Part shown: piece after piece, positions 19,133 to 28,305 of the stretch
How positions within the stretch are numbered: the stretch's first letter is position 1
Layout of the letters: each line of letters begins with the position of its first letter
The notes under the pieces: model-generated
The model's database searches: none
Told to the model about the DNA's origin: nothing
What the model saw: the letters and a program-made list of their open reading frames with translations, nothing else
Made by a program: the position numbers and the translations under genes
Origin: Planctomycetota bacterium
Lineage (GTDB): Bacteria; Planctomycetota; Planctomycetia; Pirellulales; UBA1268
Reading direction: 5' to 3'
NCBI GenBank assembly: GCA_003670865.1
Contig: QWQJ01000145.1
Span: 1-33,760 of the forward strand
DNA: 33,760 nucleotides

Positions 19133-19328
19133 GCAGGCTGTCGACGATGGGGCTGAAGAACCAGAGTAGGATCAGCGAACAATACCGATCCATATGCAGG
19201 TCGCGATTGCCTGCCTTGTCACGCTGCGTCCCCACGAAGTGCAGCCGTTCAATCAACCCCTGCAACGCCTTGAAATACTTCAAGCCGTGGATATCCTCAG
19301 GGCGTATTTTGCGGCGAGCTGCTGCCAT
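19130..19328 (-). mobile_element. 5' fragment of an IS4-family-type transposase gene
   Basis: MAAARRKIRPEDIHGLKYFKALQGLIERLHFVGTQRDKAGNRDLHMDRYCSLILLWFFSPIVDSLRGLQ, then similarity ends abruptly and sequence becomes the esterase fragment in another frame. Confidence 0.65.
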
Positions 19329-19475
19329 AGCTCACACTATGGCAACTTCGATTTCAGCGCGCAACTCCGCCCATCTTCCCTGGATTCGCTGTTTTCGCTG
19401 GTTTCCCTAGCGCGCAAATTTCGTGCCGAACACTACTGGCTGCGTCCTCTTTTCGGTCAACATATACTCAAGGGC

Positions 19476-19838
19476 ATGGATGCAACCGGCAACTCCCCTA
19501 TTTCACACCCGAGCCGAACCCGCGAGCCCCGTACGCCCTTCGAGGAGAAATACCTCGCCGAGGCCCGGCGGATTTGTCTCGCGGAAGTGACTGATCCGCG
19601 GTACGAGATTTTCCTGTTCGGGTCGCGAGCCCGGGGGCATTGCGAGCATGGCAGCGATGTCGACATTGGGATCTCCGGGCCCGAGCCGTTGCCTGAGGGG
19701 ACGTCGCATCTGCTCTGGCTGCTGACTGAGTCGGACGTTCCGTGGCGGTGTCAGGTAGTCGATTTTACGTTGGTGGCCGATGAGAAATTCCGGAAGCATG
19801 CCTATGAGGATCACGAGATATGGCGAGCGGCGAACTAG
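19476..19838 (+). CDS. MNT-domain nucleotidyltransferase (MntA-like antitoxin candidate)
   Basis: ATG at 19476, MDATGNSP...; YEIFLFGSRARGHCEHGSDVDIGISG carries the GSxxxGx(6-9)DxD signature; overlaps a HEPN-like frame. Confidence 0.85.
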   Translation: MDATGNSPISHPSRTREPRTPFEEKYLAEARRICLAEVTDPRYEIFLFGSRARGHCEHGSDVDIGISGPEPLPEGTSHLLWLLTESDVPWRCQVVDFTLVADEKFRKHAYEDHEIWRAAN

Positions 19839-20237
19839 GCCAGGATAATATCCGGCGGGCACTGAAGGGTTTTGCTGAGGTGCTCGACCTTGAGATCGAC
19901 GGTTATTCCGCTGCCATTTCGGGATGCCATTGAAAATGGCCGCATCCAGAAGTTTGAGTATTGCTCCGAGCTGTTCTGGAAATACGTGCGGTCGTGCCTG
20001 CAGTCGGAAGGGAAGGAAGTGCCCAACAGCCCGCGGGGCACGCTCAAAGAGTCGCTGGCCCGAGGCTTTCTACACGAGGCCGAATACGCGGCAGGCATGC
20101 AGATCTACGTAGACCGTAATGCATGCAGCCACATCTATCGGCAGGAGATTATGCCATTGATCCTCGGTCGGCTGCCCACGCATCTGGCCCTCATGCAGGC
20201 TGTGCTTGACCGCGTGCCGGCCGCCGAGACGGACTGA
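19820..20237 (+). pseudogene. HEPN-domain protein (HepT-like / nucleotidyltransferase substrate-binding), apparently frameshifted near its 5' end
   Basis: Frame 1: MASGELGQDNIRRALKGFAEVLDLEID... to TGA at 19931-19933; frame 2: ...PFRDAIENGRIQKFEYCSELFWKYVRSCLQ...VDRNACSHIYRQEIM (R-x4-H-x-Y) to 20237; frames offset by one nucleotide. Confidence 0.7.
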
Positions 20238-20609
20238 TCATCCCGCCAGTGCCCGTCTGCCAATGGGTCATCTCCGTACCGAAGCGACTGCGGTGGTTCC
20301 TCGCCGAACGGTCCGAGGCCACCTGCGCCCCCACGACAATCTTCATGAGCGAAGTCGAACGGCTCGTGCGCGAGGCCGCAGGCCCAGCGGCGGCACCAGC
20401 CACGGCCGACACCAAGCGGCCCCGCATCGGCGCCATTTCGTTCCTCCATCGTTTTGGCTCGGCGCTCAACAGCCATGTCCATTTCCATGCGTGCGTGACC
20501 GACGGGGGTTTTCAGCGGGCCGCGCCCGCTCCGCACGCTGACGCGGCCACACCTGCCGTCGCGTTTCATGCCGCGCGGCCGATGACCCCACGCGACCTCG
20601 ACACCCTCA
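20235..20609 (+). mobile_element. IS91-family-type transposase internal fragment
   Basis: IIPPVPVCQWVISVPKRLRWFLAERSEA...ISFLHRFGSALNSHVHFHACVTDGGFQ...VAFHAARPMTPRDLDTLT; HxH motif region of IS91/IS801-type transposases; both ends missing. Confidence 0.72.
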
Positions 20610-21497
20610 CCATGGCGTTTGCTCACGCGGATCCGACTTGGGTCTTTCTGGTATCCTCATCGGCGATCGTCCCGTTGGCCGACATGTTGGCGAAGGCCAC
20701 TGAGGAGTTGGCCGAATTGCTAGGTCCCTCCATCGGCGGCGTATTGAGTGCCACCTTGGGGAACGGGCCGGAATTGATCGTCTGTGGCTTCGCGCTGAGT
20801 AAAGGGCTAACCGGCGTCGTCAAATCTGCGATTATCGGCACCGTCTTGATAAAGGTCCTGTTGTTGTCTGGTTTGGCCATGTTCTTCGGCGGATTAAAAA
20901 GGACAAACCAGAAGTTCAACAAGACCACAGCCGGAATGTCAGCCGCGTCATAAACGCTGGCGTCCATTGGGCTGGTTGTCCCGGCGATTCTTAAACTGTC
21001 GAGCCCCGCCGCGCGGAACGAGCTAAGTCTGGAGATTTCCACGATGCTTTTCGTTCTGTATCTGCTCAGCCTGCTCTTCACGATGAAAACGCACAGGCAG
21101 TTGTTTACGGTCGCAGATCCCGATGCCCACCATCACGAGGCCGGTGAAAAACGCAGCATCTGGCCGGGACTGATGCAGTTGACTGGCATCGCTGTCGTGC
21201 TGGCGGTGGTCAGTAAAGTGATGACCGATGCACTCGACCCCGCCCTGGCTTCCCTGCACTTTTCGGAGACGTTTGCCGGGATCATCGTGCTGGGTTCGCT
21301 TGGCAACGTGGCGCAACTGATCGGTGCGATCCGCTTCGGCCGGGCCGACAAGATGGACCTGGCGATGAGCAGTACGATCGGCGCGGCGACACAGGCCTCC
21401 CTGGCGATGGCCCCCCTGCTGGTGTTTGCCGGGCAACTGTTCGACGCACCGATGGACCTGTTGTTCTCCGACTTCGAGGTGCTGGCGATTGCATTGC
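20610..21497 (+). pseudogene. Calcium/proton exchanger (Cax/ChaA-like), interrupted by in-frame TAA at 20951-20953 and truncated at the C-terminus
   Basis: TWVFLVSSSAIVPLADMLAKATEELAELLGPSIGGVLSATLGNGPELIV... then TAA then TLASIGLVVPAILKL...GIIVLGSLGNVAQLIGAIRFGRADKMDLAMSSTIGAATQASLAMAPLLVFAGQLFDAPMDLLFSDFEVLAIAL; both halves in the same frame. Confidence 0.75.
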
Positions 21498-21742
21498 AGA
21501 ACGAACTGCTCGCATTGCGTACCCCTGCGAAGTCAAAACTGATTCGCTCGGCTTCGGCCGCGAAAGGATCAATGCGATCAAATCGAAACGACGCGGCCTT
21601 CTCTCCGTCTGCACAGAAAGAGCCAAACTCGTCACTGAGTGGAAAGGTGAGATTCATTCGAACATCCCTCGCACATCCTTCTCGCCCGGCAGCAGACCGA
21701 GGACGGCCTGGGCACTCGGGTGTCTGAGGATTACGCTCTCGC

Positions 21743-23056
21743 TCATGGCTCATGCCGGAGGGCTTCTATCGTGCTGGCCAGTCGCTGGAGGGTTTCGACG
21801 GTATGGTGCCAGGAGAGACTCGCACGCACGAGGCTCCTTCCTTCTGGCACACTGGGCGGCCGGATCGCAGGCACAAAAAAACCGTTGCTGGCCAGTCGGT
21901 CGGCAAGTCGAACTGCCGCTTCGGCTGTGCCTGCCATGATCGGTACGATCTGCGCTTCAGCCTCGCCAAGATCGATGCCAGCCGACAAAAGTCTGTCGCG
22001 AAACTCAGCCGCGTTGGCCAAAAGAGTTTTGCGGCGTTGGGGTTCTTCCGCCAGAAGGCCAATCGCGCGGGTGGCTGCGGCGGCAATCGATGGTGGATGG
22101 GCGGTCGAAAATATCGACGCGCGGGCCTTGTGCCGCAGCCAGTGGATCACCGCTTGATGGCCAGCCACGAAACCACCGGCTGCCCCCAGAGCTTTGGAAA
22201 GCGTGCCAACGCGGAGATGGACGCCGTCGTTGCAGTTAGATTCCTCAACCAGTCCGCTGCCGCGAGGACCAAACACGCCTGTAGCATGTGCCTCATCGAC
22301 CATGAGAATTGCCTGATACTGATGGGCGATTTCACAGAGAGATGCCAGCGGAGCAAGCGTGCCGTCCATCGAAAAGAGTGTGTCGCTGACGATCAACTTG
22401 CGTCGAGCGACGGGGTCGCGGTCGCCTGCGAGCAGGGTCGCGAGTGCCGCCATGTCGCGGTGCGGGTAGATACGGACAGTGGCCTGTGAGAGCCGGCAAC
22501 CATCAATGATGCTGGCGTGATTTCTGGCGTCGCTGAAAATGATGTCATCGGGTCCAGCCAGGGCGGCAATCGTAGCGATGTTCGCAGCAAATCCGCTGGA
22601 AAAGAGTAGGGCGGCCTCGGTCTCGAGGAGTCGAGCGATTGACTGTTCGAGGAGTTCGTGAGACTCTGAGTGACCGCTCACCAGTGGGCTGGCTCCGGCC
22701 CCAAAACCCTCGGCACAAGCCCCCTTTGCCGCAGCCTTGGTGAGCCGCACATCGCCGGCATAGCCGAGGTAGTCATTGGAACCAAAGTTGATCAGCGGGC
22801 GGCCGTCGAGCGTGACAGCGTCTCCTTGCCGACCGCTGCGAATCCGCTGCGATCGCTCGAGCCCTCTTGCTCTGAGCGCAAGCATATCGGCCTCGATCCA
22901 GGCCAGCGGCTGAGGCAGAGGAGCAAAGGCCGTAGGTCGAGCGGGTTTTTCAAGCGTCTCAATCCGGCATGGCATCGGTAGTTTTCCCTGCTTTGTCCCG
23001 AGCAAAAGCGTCACTGGCTCTGCGGTCTTTAGTGCGGGAGTATTGGGCCGACTCAC
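21743..23056 (-). CDS. bioF: 8-amino-7-oxononanoate synthase (alpha-oxoamine synthase family)
   Basis: 437 aa; NFGSNDYLGYAGD...GAGASPLVSGHSESHELLE...IFSDARNHASIIDGCRLS...LMVDEAHATGVFGPRGSGL...VGTLSKALGAAGGFVAG. Confidence 0.92.
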   Translation of the reverse strand: MSRPNTPALKTAEPVTLLLGTKQGKLPMPCRIETLEKPARPTAFAPLPQPLAWIEADMLALRARGLERSQRIRSGRQGDAVTLDGRPLINFGSNDYLGYAGDVRLTKAAAKGACAEGFGAGASPLVSGHSESHELLEQSIARLLETEAALLFSSGFAANIATIAALAGPDDIIFSDARNHASIIDGCRLSQATVRIYPHRDMAALATLLAGDRDPVARRKLIVSDTLFSMDGTLAPLASLCEIAHQYQAILMVDEAHATGVFGPRGSGLVEESNCNDGVHLRVGTLSKALGAAGGFVAGHQAVIHWLRHKARASIFSTAHPPSIAAAATRAIGLLAEEPQRRKTLLANAAEFRDRLLSAGIDLGEAEAQIVPIMAGTAEAAVRLADRLASNGFFVPAIRPPSVPEGRSLVRASLSWHHTVETLQRLASTIEALRHEP

Positions 23057-23065
23057 CCGATCATC

Positions 23066-23548
23066 TTAGCCTACGGCATCGACCCTATTGCTTGTTGCGA
23101 GACTTTTGATCGTGCGAAACTGGGAGGCTGTCACCCGTTGCACCGAAAGCCGACTGCCGCGACGCAGCAACTCCATGCCGACAAGCGATTTGATGCCACG
23201 CAACTCTTCGAGCGCAATTTCGCGAGGAAATATTCTTAAAAGCTGGACATCAACCATCGACCAGATGGGATTGTCGGGCGATGCCTTGGGGTCGTAATAA
23301 TCACTTTTTGGGTTCCATGCCGTTGAATCCCCATAGGCCTCACGGACAATCTTTACAATGCCGGCAACTGCCGACGGATCGGCATTGGAGTGGTAGAAGA
23401 GGGCCTCGTCACCAAGCTGCATCGCGCGCAAAAAGTTTCTCGCTTGATAGTTGCGAACGCCCTCCCAGTGCGTGGTTTTTTTGACAGCCCGCGCCAAATC
23501 CTGAATCGAAAAGGCTGTCGGCTCGCTCTTCATCAGCCAGGTATGCAT
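23066..23548 (-). CDS. EVE domain-containing protein
   Basis: 160 aa; WLMKSEPTAFSIQDLARA...THWEGVRNYQARNFLRAMQLGDEALFYHSNADPSAVAGIVKIVREAYGD. Confidence 0.95.
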   Translation of the reverse strand: MHTWLMKSEPTAFSIQDLARAVKKTTHWEGVRNYQARNFLRAMQLGDEALFYHSNADPSAVAGIVKIVREAYGDSTAWNPKSDYYDPKASPDNPIWSMVDVQLLRIFPREIALEELRGIKSLVGMELLRRGSRLSVQRVTASQFRTIKSLATSNRVDAVG

Positions 23549-23660
23549 TGGTGCCTTTAATCTGCCCGGGGTAAAAGGTGTTGTTTATAGGGAAGAGCAT
23601 ACGCGTTGCAAGGATTGAGCAAAGAAAAATACTAGGAACGCTCAAAGGGGTGGGATGGGA

Positions 23661-25508
23661 CTACTTTTTCAGCCGTCCGCGCTGCATTTGTTCAAACTCC
23701 CGCTTCCCTTCTGGACGGGCACCAACCGGGGAAATCTGTAAGGCCCGATCAAAATCGACCGTAAAGGAGTATTCAATCACGAGCGCTTTTTCGGCCGTGG
23801 CGTTGGCAGCGACATCAACATCGAATCGCAACAGACCCTTGCTGCGTTCGCTGCGGAGATAGGCCGGGTCGGTTGAGAGCGGCAGTTTGAGCTCAGCCAG
23901 CGTCACGCGCACATCGCTTCCCCTATCGGCATAAGGCAAGCGATCAAAAATACGAACCGCTGCAGCCTGATCCTTGTAATTTTCAATCGCCACTCGGTAT
24001 TTGAAGCTGAGTTCACGATTGCCCCCCTGCACATTCTCCTTTTTGTCAATGAATTCGCGGCGGGCCCGCAGTTGCGGATCGGCGCCGAAGCCAACGACAA
24101 ATGTTTCCCCTCGGGCCACAGTCGGAATATCCCCGCGGCCCACAAAGCGTCCATCAAGGGAGACGGTAATCGGGCCGGCAAGCAGATCGTCGGGGCTCGT
24201 GTTTTTGAGTTCTGCTTCACGATACACATAGCTTGTCAGCACCGGAGTGGCAACATGATAGAAAGCGCTGGGAAGGGAATGTTTCATGATCCGCACCATC
24301 TGCTGATCACTCCGGCTGGCGAGGCTCACGCTGCCAGGGAGTTGGTAGCTGATGCTGGGGCCGCCGCTCTCTCCCGCGTCGCGTCGCATCGTCGCCAAAA
24401 CATCTTTGGAATTGGTGAGTTCAAGGGTCTGCGAATCGTCGGCCGCGCAAATCACATCCCAGTTGAAGCCCAGGTTATCATCAAAGTTCTGGCTGTTTGA
24501 AAATGCATTATTGGCTGATTGTTGGCGGAGCTTGATGTCCCGGAAGGCACCAGCATCCAGTTTGCTGACCGACGCAGCTGCGGGACCCTCCGGGTTTGGA
24601 GTGGGTCGTGTCAGCGATACATAAAACGGAGCCAGCCCCGGTCCGGCCGCTGATAATGCCGGGGACGCCGTCGAGAGCGTGAGCGAAACTTCCTCCCAGT
24701 TCTCACCTGTCATCTGTTGAATCAGCCCGTTGTATTCAAGGTCCACGGTCTGCCGATCTTGAGCGGCTCGACAGGTGTAGGTGGCTGACCAGCCACAATT
24801 GCTGACTAAATAATTGAGCCTGACTGTCGCCGGGCCAGCGGCATTTGTTTCCAGAAAGAGCACGGCCTCTTTGACGGTTCGCTGCGTGCCGCTGGTGAGT
24901 TCTGCTTTTTTATGTTGCAAAAGCGTGGCTTGCTCAGTGAGCTGCCGCTGTTCTTTTAAGAACACTATTTGCTCCTCGGCAATTTTCTGCCGCTCGGCAA
25001 ACGAAAAGAGGGTGACCTTTTCTAGAGCCACGGCATCCAGAACCCCTTTGGCAAGATCATTTTTTGCAGTCGGAGCTACGAAACCCTCGAGCCCGTCAAG
25101 ATATGCCGCCTTCTTCGCCGCGAGTTCCTGATTCTTTTGATTGAGTTGGAGTTTATCGGCAAGTTCCGCAAGCGCAAGATCGAATGTGCGAATGTCTTCG
25201 CGGGGCTCCTCGCCCACCGCCACTTGCCTGAGTCTGACGGCCCGAACCTCTAGCCCAGCCAGAGCCTCAGCAAATAAACTTCCCTCCACAATGTGCTGGG
25301 GCAGATCGGTTACCACCACTTCCTGGCTCCCCTTCACGGCGGTGAATAGTAGGGTGCGTGTGATCAGAGCCTGTCCCCGATAGAGCGTCACTCCGCTGAC
25401 CTTCCCAGTGACATTCCCTGGCTGTGGATCGGCGAGAGCTATTCCTCTGAGGGCCGTCACCAAGAGAGCGACAATCAGCGGAGTCAGCCGGGAAGGGTGG
25501 TGAATCAT
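23661..25508 (-). CDS. DUF4139/DUF4140 (mucoidy inhibitor MuiA-like) domain secreted protein
   Basis: Preferred start at 25508 (MIHHPSRLTPLIVALLVTALRGIALA signal peptide), in frame with the 25751 ORF; SGVTLYRGQALITRT...LNYLVSNCGWSATYTCRA...VEYSFTVDF. Confidence 0.85.
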   Translation of the reverse strand: MIHHPSRLTPLIVALLVTALRGIALADPQPGNVTGKVSGVTLYRGQALITRTLLFTAVKGSQEVVVTDLPQHIVEGSLFAEALAGLEVRAVRLRQVAVGEEPREDIRTFDLALAELADKLQLNQKNQELAAKKAAYLDGLEGFVAPTAKNDLAKGVLDAVALEKVTLFSFAERQKIAEEQIVFLKEQRQLTEQATLLQHKKAELTSGTQRTVKEAVLFLETNAAGPATVRLNYLVSNCGWSATYTCRAAQDRQTVDLEYNGLIQQMTGENWEEVSLTLSTASPALSAAGPGLAPFYVSLTRPTPNPEGPAAASVSKLDAGAFRDIKLRQQSANNAFSNSQNFDDNLGFNWDVICAADDSQTLELTNSKDVLATMRRDAGESGGPSISYQLPGSVSLASRSDQQMVRIMKHSLPSAFYHVATPVLTSYVYREAELKNTSPDDLLAGPITVSLDGRFVGRGDIPTVARGETFVVGFGADPQLRARREFIDKKENVQGGNRELSFKYRVAIENYKDQAAAVRIFDRLPYADRGSDVRVTLAELKLPLSTDPAYLRSERSKGLLRFDVDVAANATAEKALVIEYSFTVDFDRALQISPVGARPEGKREFEQMQRGRLKK

Positions 25509-25659
25509 GCGAGTGGCTCTTTTAGTAGGGGGTAGAGAATCGGGGGAAGAAACAGCAGTAGGGACGCTTTTCGCAGTAGAGACGCCTTTTTGTGGAGTCT
25601 GCTTCCCCATTTGGGCAAATGCAAGTACGGCCGCCTTGGCTCGATCGCGTGGGAATCGT

Positions 25660-27999
25660 TTATCGCCGCAGCAGGCTGACCGCAATGCGCACGCCGGCGG
25701 TATTGGGGATTGGCAAAAGACGCCTAGCCGCATTGCCCGCAGAATCGCCAATCGCCGCGCCCGGTGGCAGATTGACCCACTGGCCTAAACCAATCCCGCG
25801 ACTTGCCGTGTCGCCGGCAACCACGGTGTAGCGGAAAATGAGTGTGTCGCTGCCGGAGCCTGTGGCATAGCGCGCTTGCCGCGTTGTGCTGCCAATCTTC
25901 AAAGTGATGCTCGGCACGCCCGTGACGATCACCGATTCGCTGTAGCGAACGCTGAACGAGAGCACATCGCCAATCCGATACAGGGATGAAAGGGGAGCTA
26001 GCATGGCGACTGGCCGTGGAATGTCTGTGTCGATTCTGATGGCTGCAGTGTTTGTTGTTGGCAAGCCAAGTAGAATGTTGGCACCCGCCCTTCTTTGGAT
26101 GGTCGCGGTCGGAGGCAATGTCACGCTGCTGGCAAGAGCGATGCCGTTGGCATCGTTGTCCCCGGTCACCACCGTGTAAACAAATGTCAGTTCACGGCTA
26201 CCCGACCCACTGGTGTACAGAGCCTCTTTCACGATCGAGCCTATCGTGATGCTTATCCTGGGTGTTCCGACGACGATCACCACTGCGTTCATCGCGGCCT
26301 GCAGGGTGAGCACTTCTCCAGCCCGGTAGGTTTTAGCAGCGGGCAGACGGATCGATTGGATCACAACAGGCGGCAGGATAGGCAGTGGAGTGGGTGGGAC
26401 AACTGGAATGCTGCCCGAATCGCCGGCGACGAATGCGCCGATCGTGCCGGGGCTTGTGCGAGGCAAACCATTGCGGTCGTAGGCCACACGATTGACCAGA
26501 GTGCCAGTTGGCACAACGGGCCGGAGCGGCGCGTCTGCCCATGTAAAAAAGTCGGGGAGATCAACTGCCGCTGGAGGCGTAAAACTGGGTGACAATCGGT
26601 AGTCGCCGTGAAGCGGATCAACGAGAATCGGCTGCACAGAATTGATCAAATTGTGTGCCAGTACGTCGGCGCTCAGTGAGGCAGACTCAATTCCCAACGA
26701 GTGATCTGCGGGCCCGTTAAAAATTACATTCCCCCTGATTTGCAGGTTTGTATCGGCTCTCGCCAAGGAGGGAATATTCGACCCGATGCCCGGAGTGCGG
26801 GGCGTTGCAACGACAAACTGCTGCCACGCACTGGTGTAGCCGGCGGGATTGAGCACGACATTGTTGTAGATAAAGACATTCCGGTTGGGGACTGGCTCAT
26901 CGCCGCCGACAACCGTCGTGCCCCAGCCACCCTGCTGTAAAAATGTGCGGCAGGCGGCCTGATTGCCATCGCATGTGCGGCTGCCAAAAACAACCTCAAT
27001 CAGATGGCTTCTGGCGCCCACTCGGTAAAGGGTGTTGTGAGCCATCAGAATGTTGTATCCCCCATTGACACCGATCCCCGCACCCTGCGTGTCGTGGATC
27101 ACATTATTGATGAACTTGATGTCATAGGCTTCGTAGTGCAGCCATGGCGACACCATGAATTCAAAACCGGTGCCTTGGCCTGCCGTGAAGCCGCCCGTGC
27201 CGGCGTCATAAAATTCGTTTCCTGCCACAGTTAAATAGGCAGAGCCCCCCTTGGCATACATCGCCCAATCGACGGAGCGATGAATCTTGTTGCCGACAAC
27301 ATGGCCATACTGCACGCCGACAAAGTCCACGGCATTGTCGGTGGCGCCTGAAATGTCAGAGTTCTCAATAAACACATACTGACACTGATTCGCCTTGAGA
27401 GTTTCCTGCGGAGCAGCATAGGCAAAAATATCGCCGAGTCCGCGGATGGTTGTCTGGCGAATGAGAATATGAGAACAGGAGTCGAGGTGCAAAACATCAC
27501 CGCCCCCAGCGGAGATATCCAGGCCGATGAGGTAGAGCCAGTGGCAGTCGTAAATATTCATAGCCGGCAGTCTCGCCGTGCCAGCGCCGTCGGCGGCTTC
27601 AAGAATGATTGGCGCGGCCAGCGTGCCCCGCCTCTGTTCCCAGTAATGTGGCACATCCGATTCGGCATAGGTGCCAGCCATTAAGTGAATGCGGACACCT
27701 TGTGAAAGTGTCGTGCCAGCGGGAATGCGACCCCAGGCTTCGGTGAGCGTGCGGAGGGCCTGCTGCCGCCCTGCCCCGCTGCTGGCGTCATTGCCTTGAG
27801 TGGGATTGACCCACAGATCGGTGACCAAAGGGGTGCCAATCTCAAACGCCGGCAGAAGTGTGGCCGTCAGGGCCAGTCGCCGTTCAAACGGCTCAAAACC
27901 GATAAGTGTTTCTTTGAATTCTTTGGGCAATCGCACAGAATACCGCGTCTTAACCCTGAAAAAAAGGGGACGGATCCAACTCAAAAGAGTTTTCTGCAC
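25660..27999 (-). CDS. Secreted right-handed beta-helix protein with LEPR-like N-terminal motif and two tandem C-terminal Ig-like repeats
   Basis: 779 aa; FEPFERRLALTA near N-term; beta-helix ladder (IFIYNNVVLNP, IKFINNVIHDTQGAGIGVNGGYNILMAHNTLYRV); repeats YRAGEVLTLQ...GTPRISITIGS...YTSGSGSRELTFVYTVVTGD and YRIGDVLSFS...GVPSITLKIGS...YATGSGSDTLIFRYTVVAGD. Confidence 0.85.
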   Translation of the reverse strand: MQKTLLSWIRPLFFRVKTRYSVRLPKEFKETLIGFEPFERRLALTATLLPAFEIGTPLVTDLWVNPTQGNDASSGAGRQQALRTLTEAWGRIPAGTTLSQGVRIHLMAGTYAESDVPHYWEQRRGTLAAPIILEAADGAGTARLPAMNIYDCHWLYLIGLDISAGGGDVLHLDSCSHILIRQTTIRGLGDIFAYAAPQETLKANQCQYVFIENSDISGATDNAVDFVGVQYGHVVGNKIHRSVDWAMYAKGGSAYLTVAGNEFYDAGTGGFTAGQGTGFEFMVSPWLHYEAYDIKFINNVIHDTQGAGIGVNGGYNILMAHNTLYRVGARSHLIEVVFGSRTCDGNQAACRTFLQQGGWGTTVVGGDEPVPNRNVFIYNNVVLNPAGYTSAWQQFVVATPRTPGIGSNIPSLARADTNLQIRGNVIFNGPADHSLGIESASLSADVLAHNLINSVQPILVDPLHGDYRLSPSFTPPAAVDLPDFFTWADAPLRPVVPTGTLVNRVAYDRNGLPRTSPGTIGAFVAGDSGSIPVVPPTPLPILPPVVIQSIRLPAAKTYRAGEVLTLQAAMNAVVIVVGTPRISITIGSIVKEALYTSGSGSRELTFVYTVVTGDNDANGIALASSVTLPPTATIQRRAGANILLGLPTTNTAAIRIDTDIPRPVAMLAPLSSLYRIGDVLSFSVRYSESVIVTGVPSITLKIGSTTRQARYATGSGSDTLIFRYTVVAGDTASRGIGLGQWVNLPPGAAIGDSAGNAARRLLPIPNTAGVRIAVSLLRR

Positions 28000-28305
28000 G
28001 GCAGATACCCTGTGATTGTAAAGGTCGAGAAAGAAATGGTTTTCTTCCGATGCCCCCTTCGTGCCAGAATTCTATGCAGTCCATCGGGAGAAAGAAACTC
28101 ACGACCAGGGTCCCAAATTCATTACTGTCCCGACGCAAGGAATCCCCAAAGCCGGTAAAGGTGTACGAGGTTCTGATTGAACGCCAATCCAAGCCCATCA
28201 AAATGGGGTCTTTTGGGCAGAAATGCATGTAAATTGCATATGACAATTGAGTTGCCTATGTTCAGGAGAGCTCAATCGTATCCCCATTCGCTTGGATGAT
28301 ATCCC

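Noticed and set aside
21133-21753. 206-aa minus-strand ORF
   Set aside because: Antisense to the Cax fragment; no recognisable motif.
25509-25751. N-terminal extension of the DUF4139 ORF
   Set aside because: Overlaps the beta-helix gene's 3' end and precedes a good signal peptide at 25508; likely not translated.
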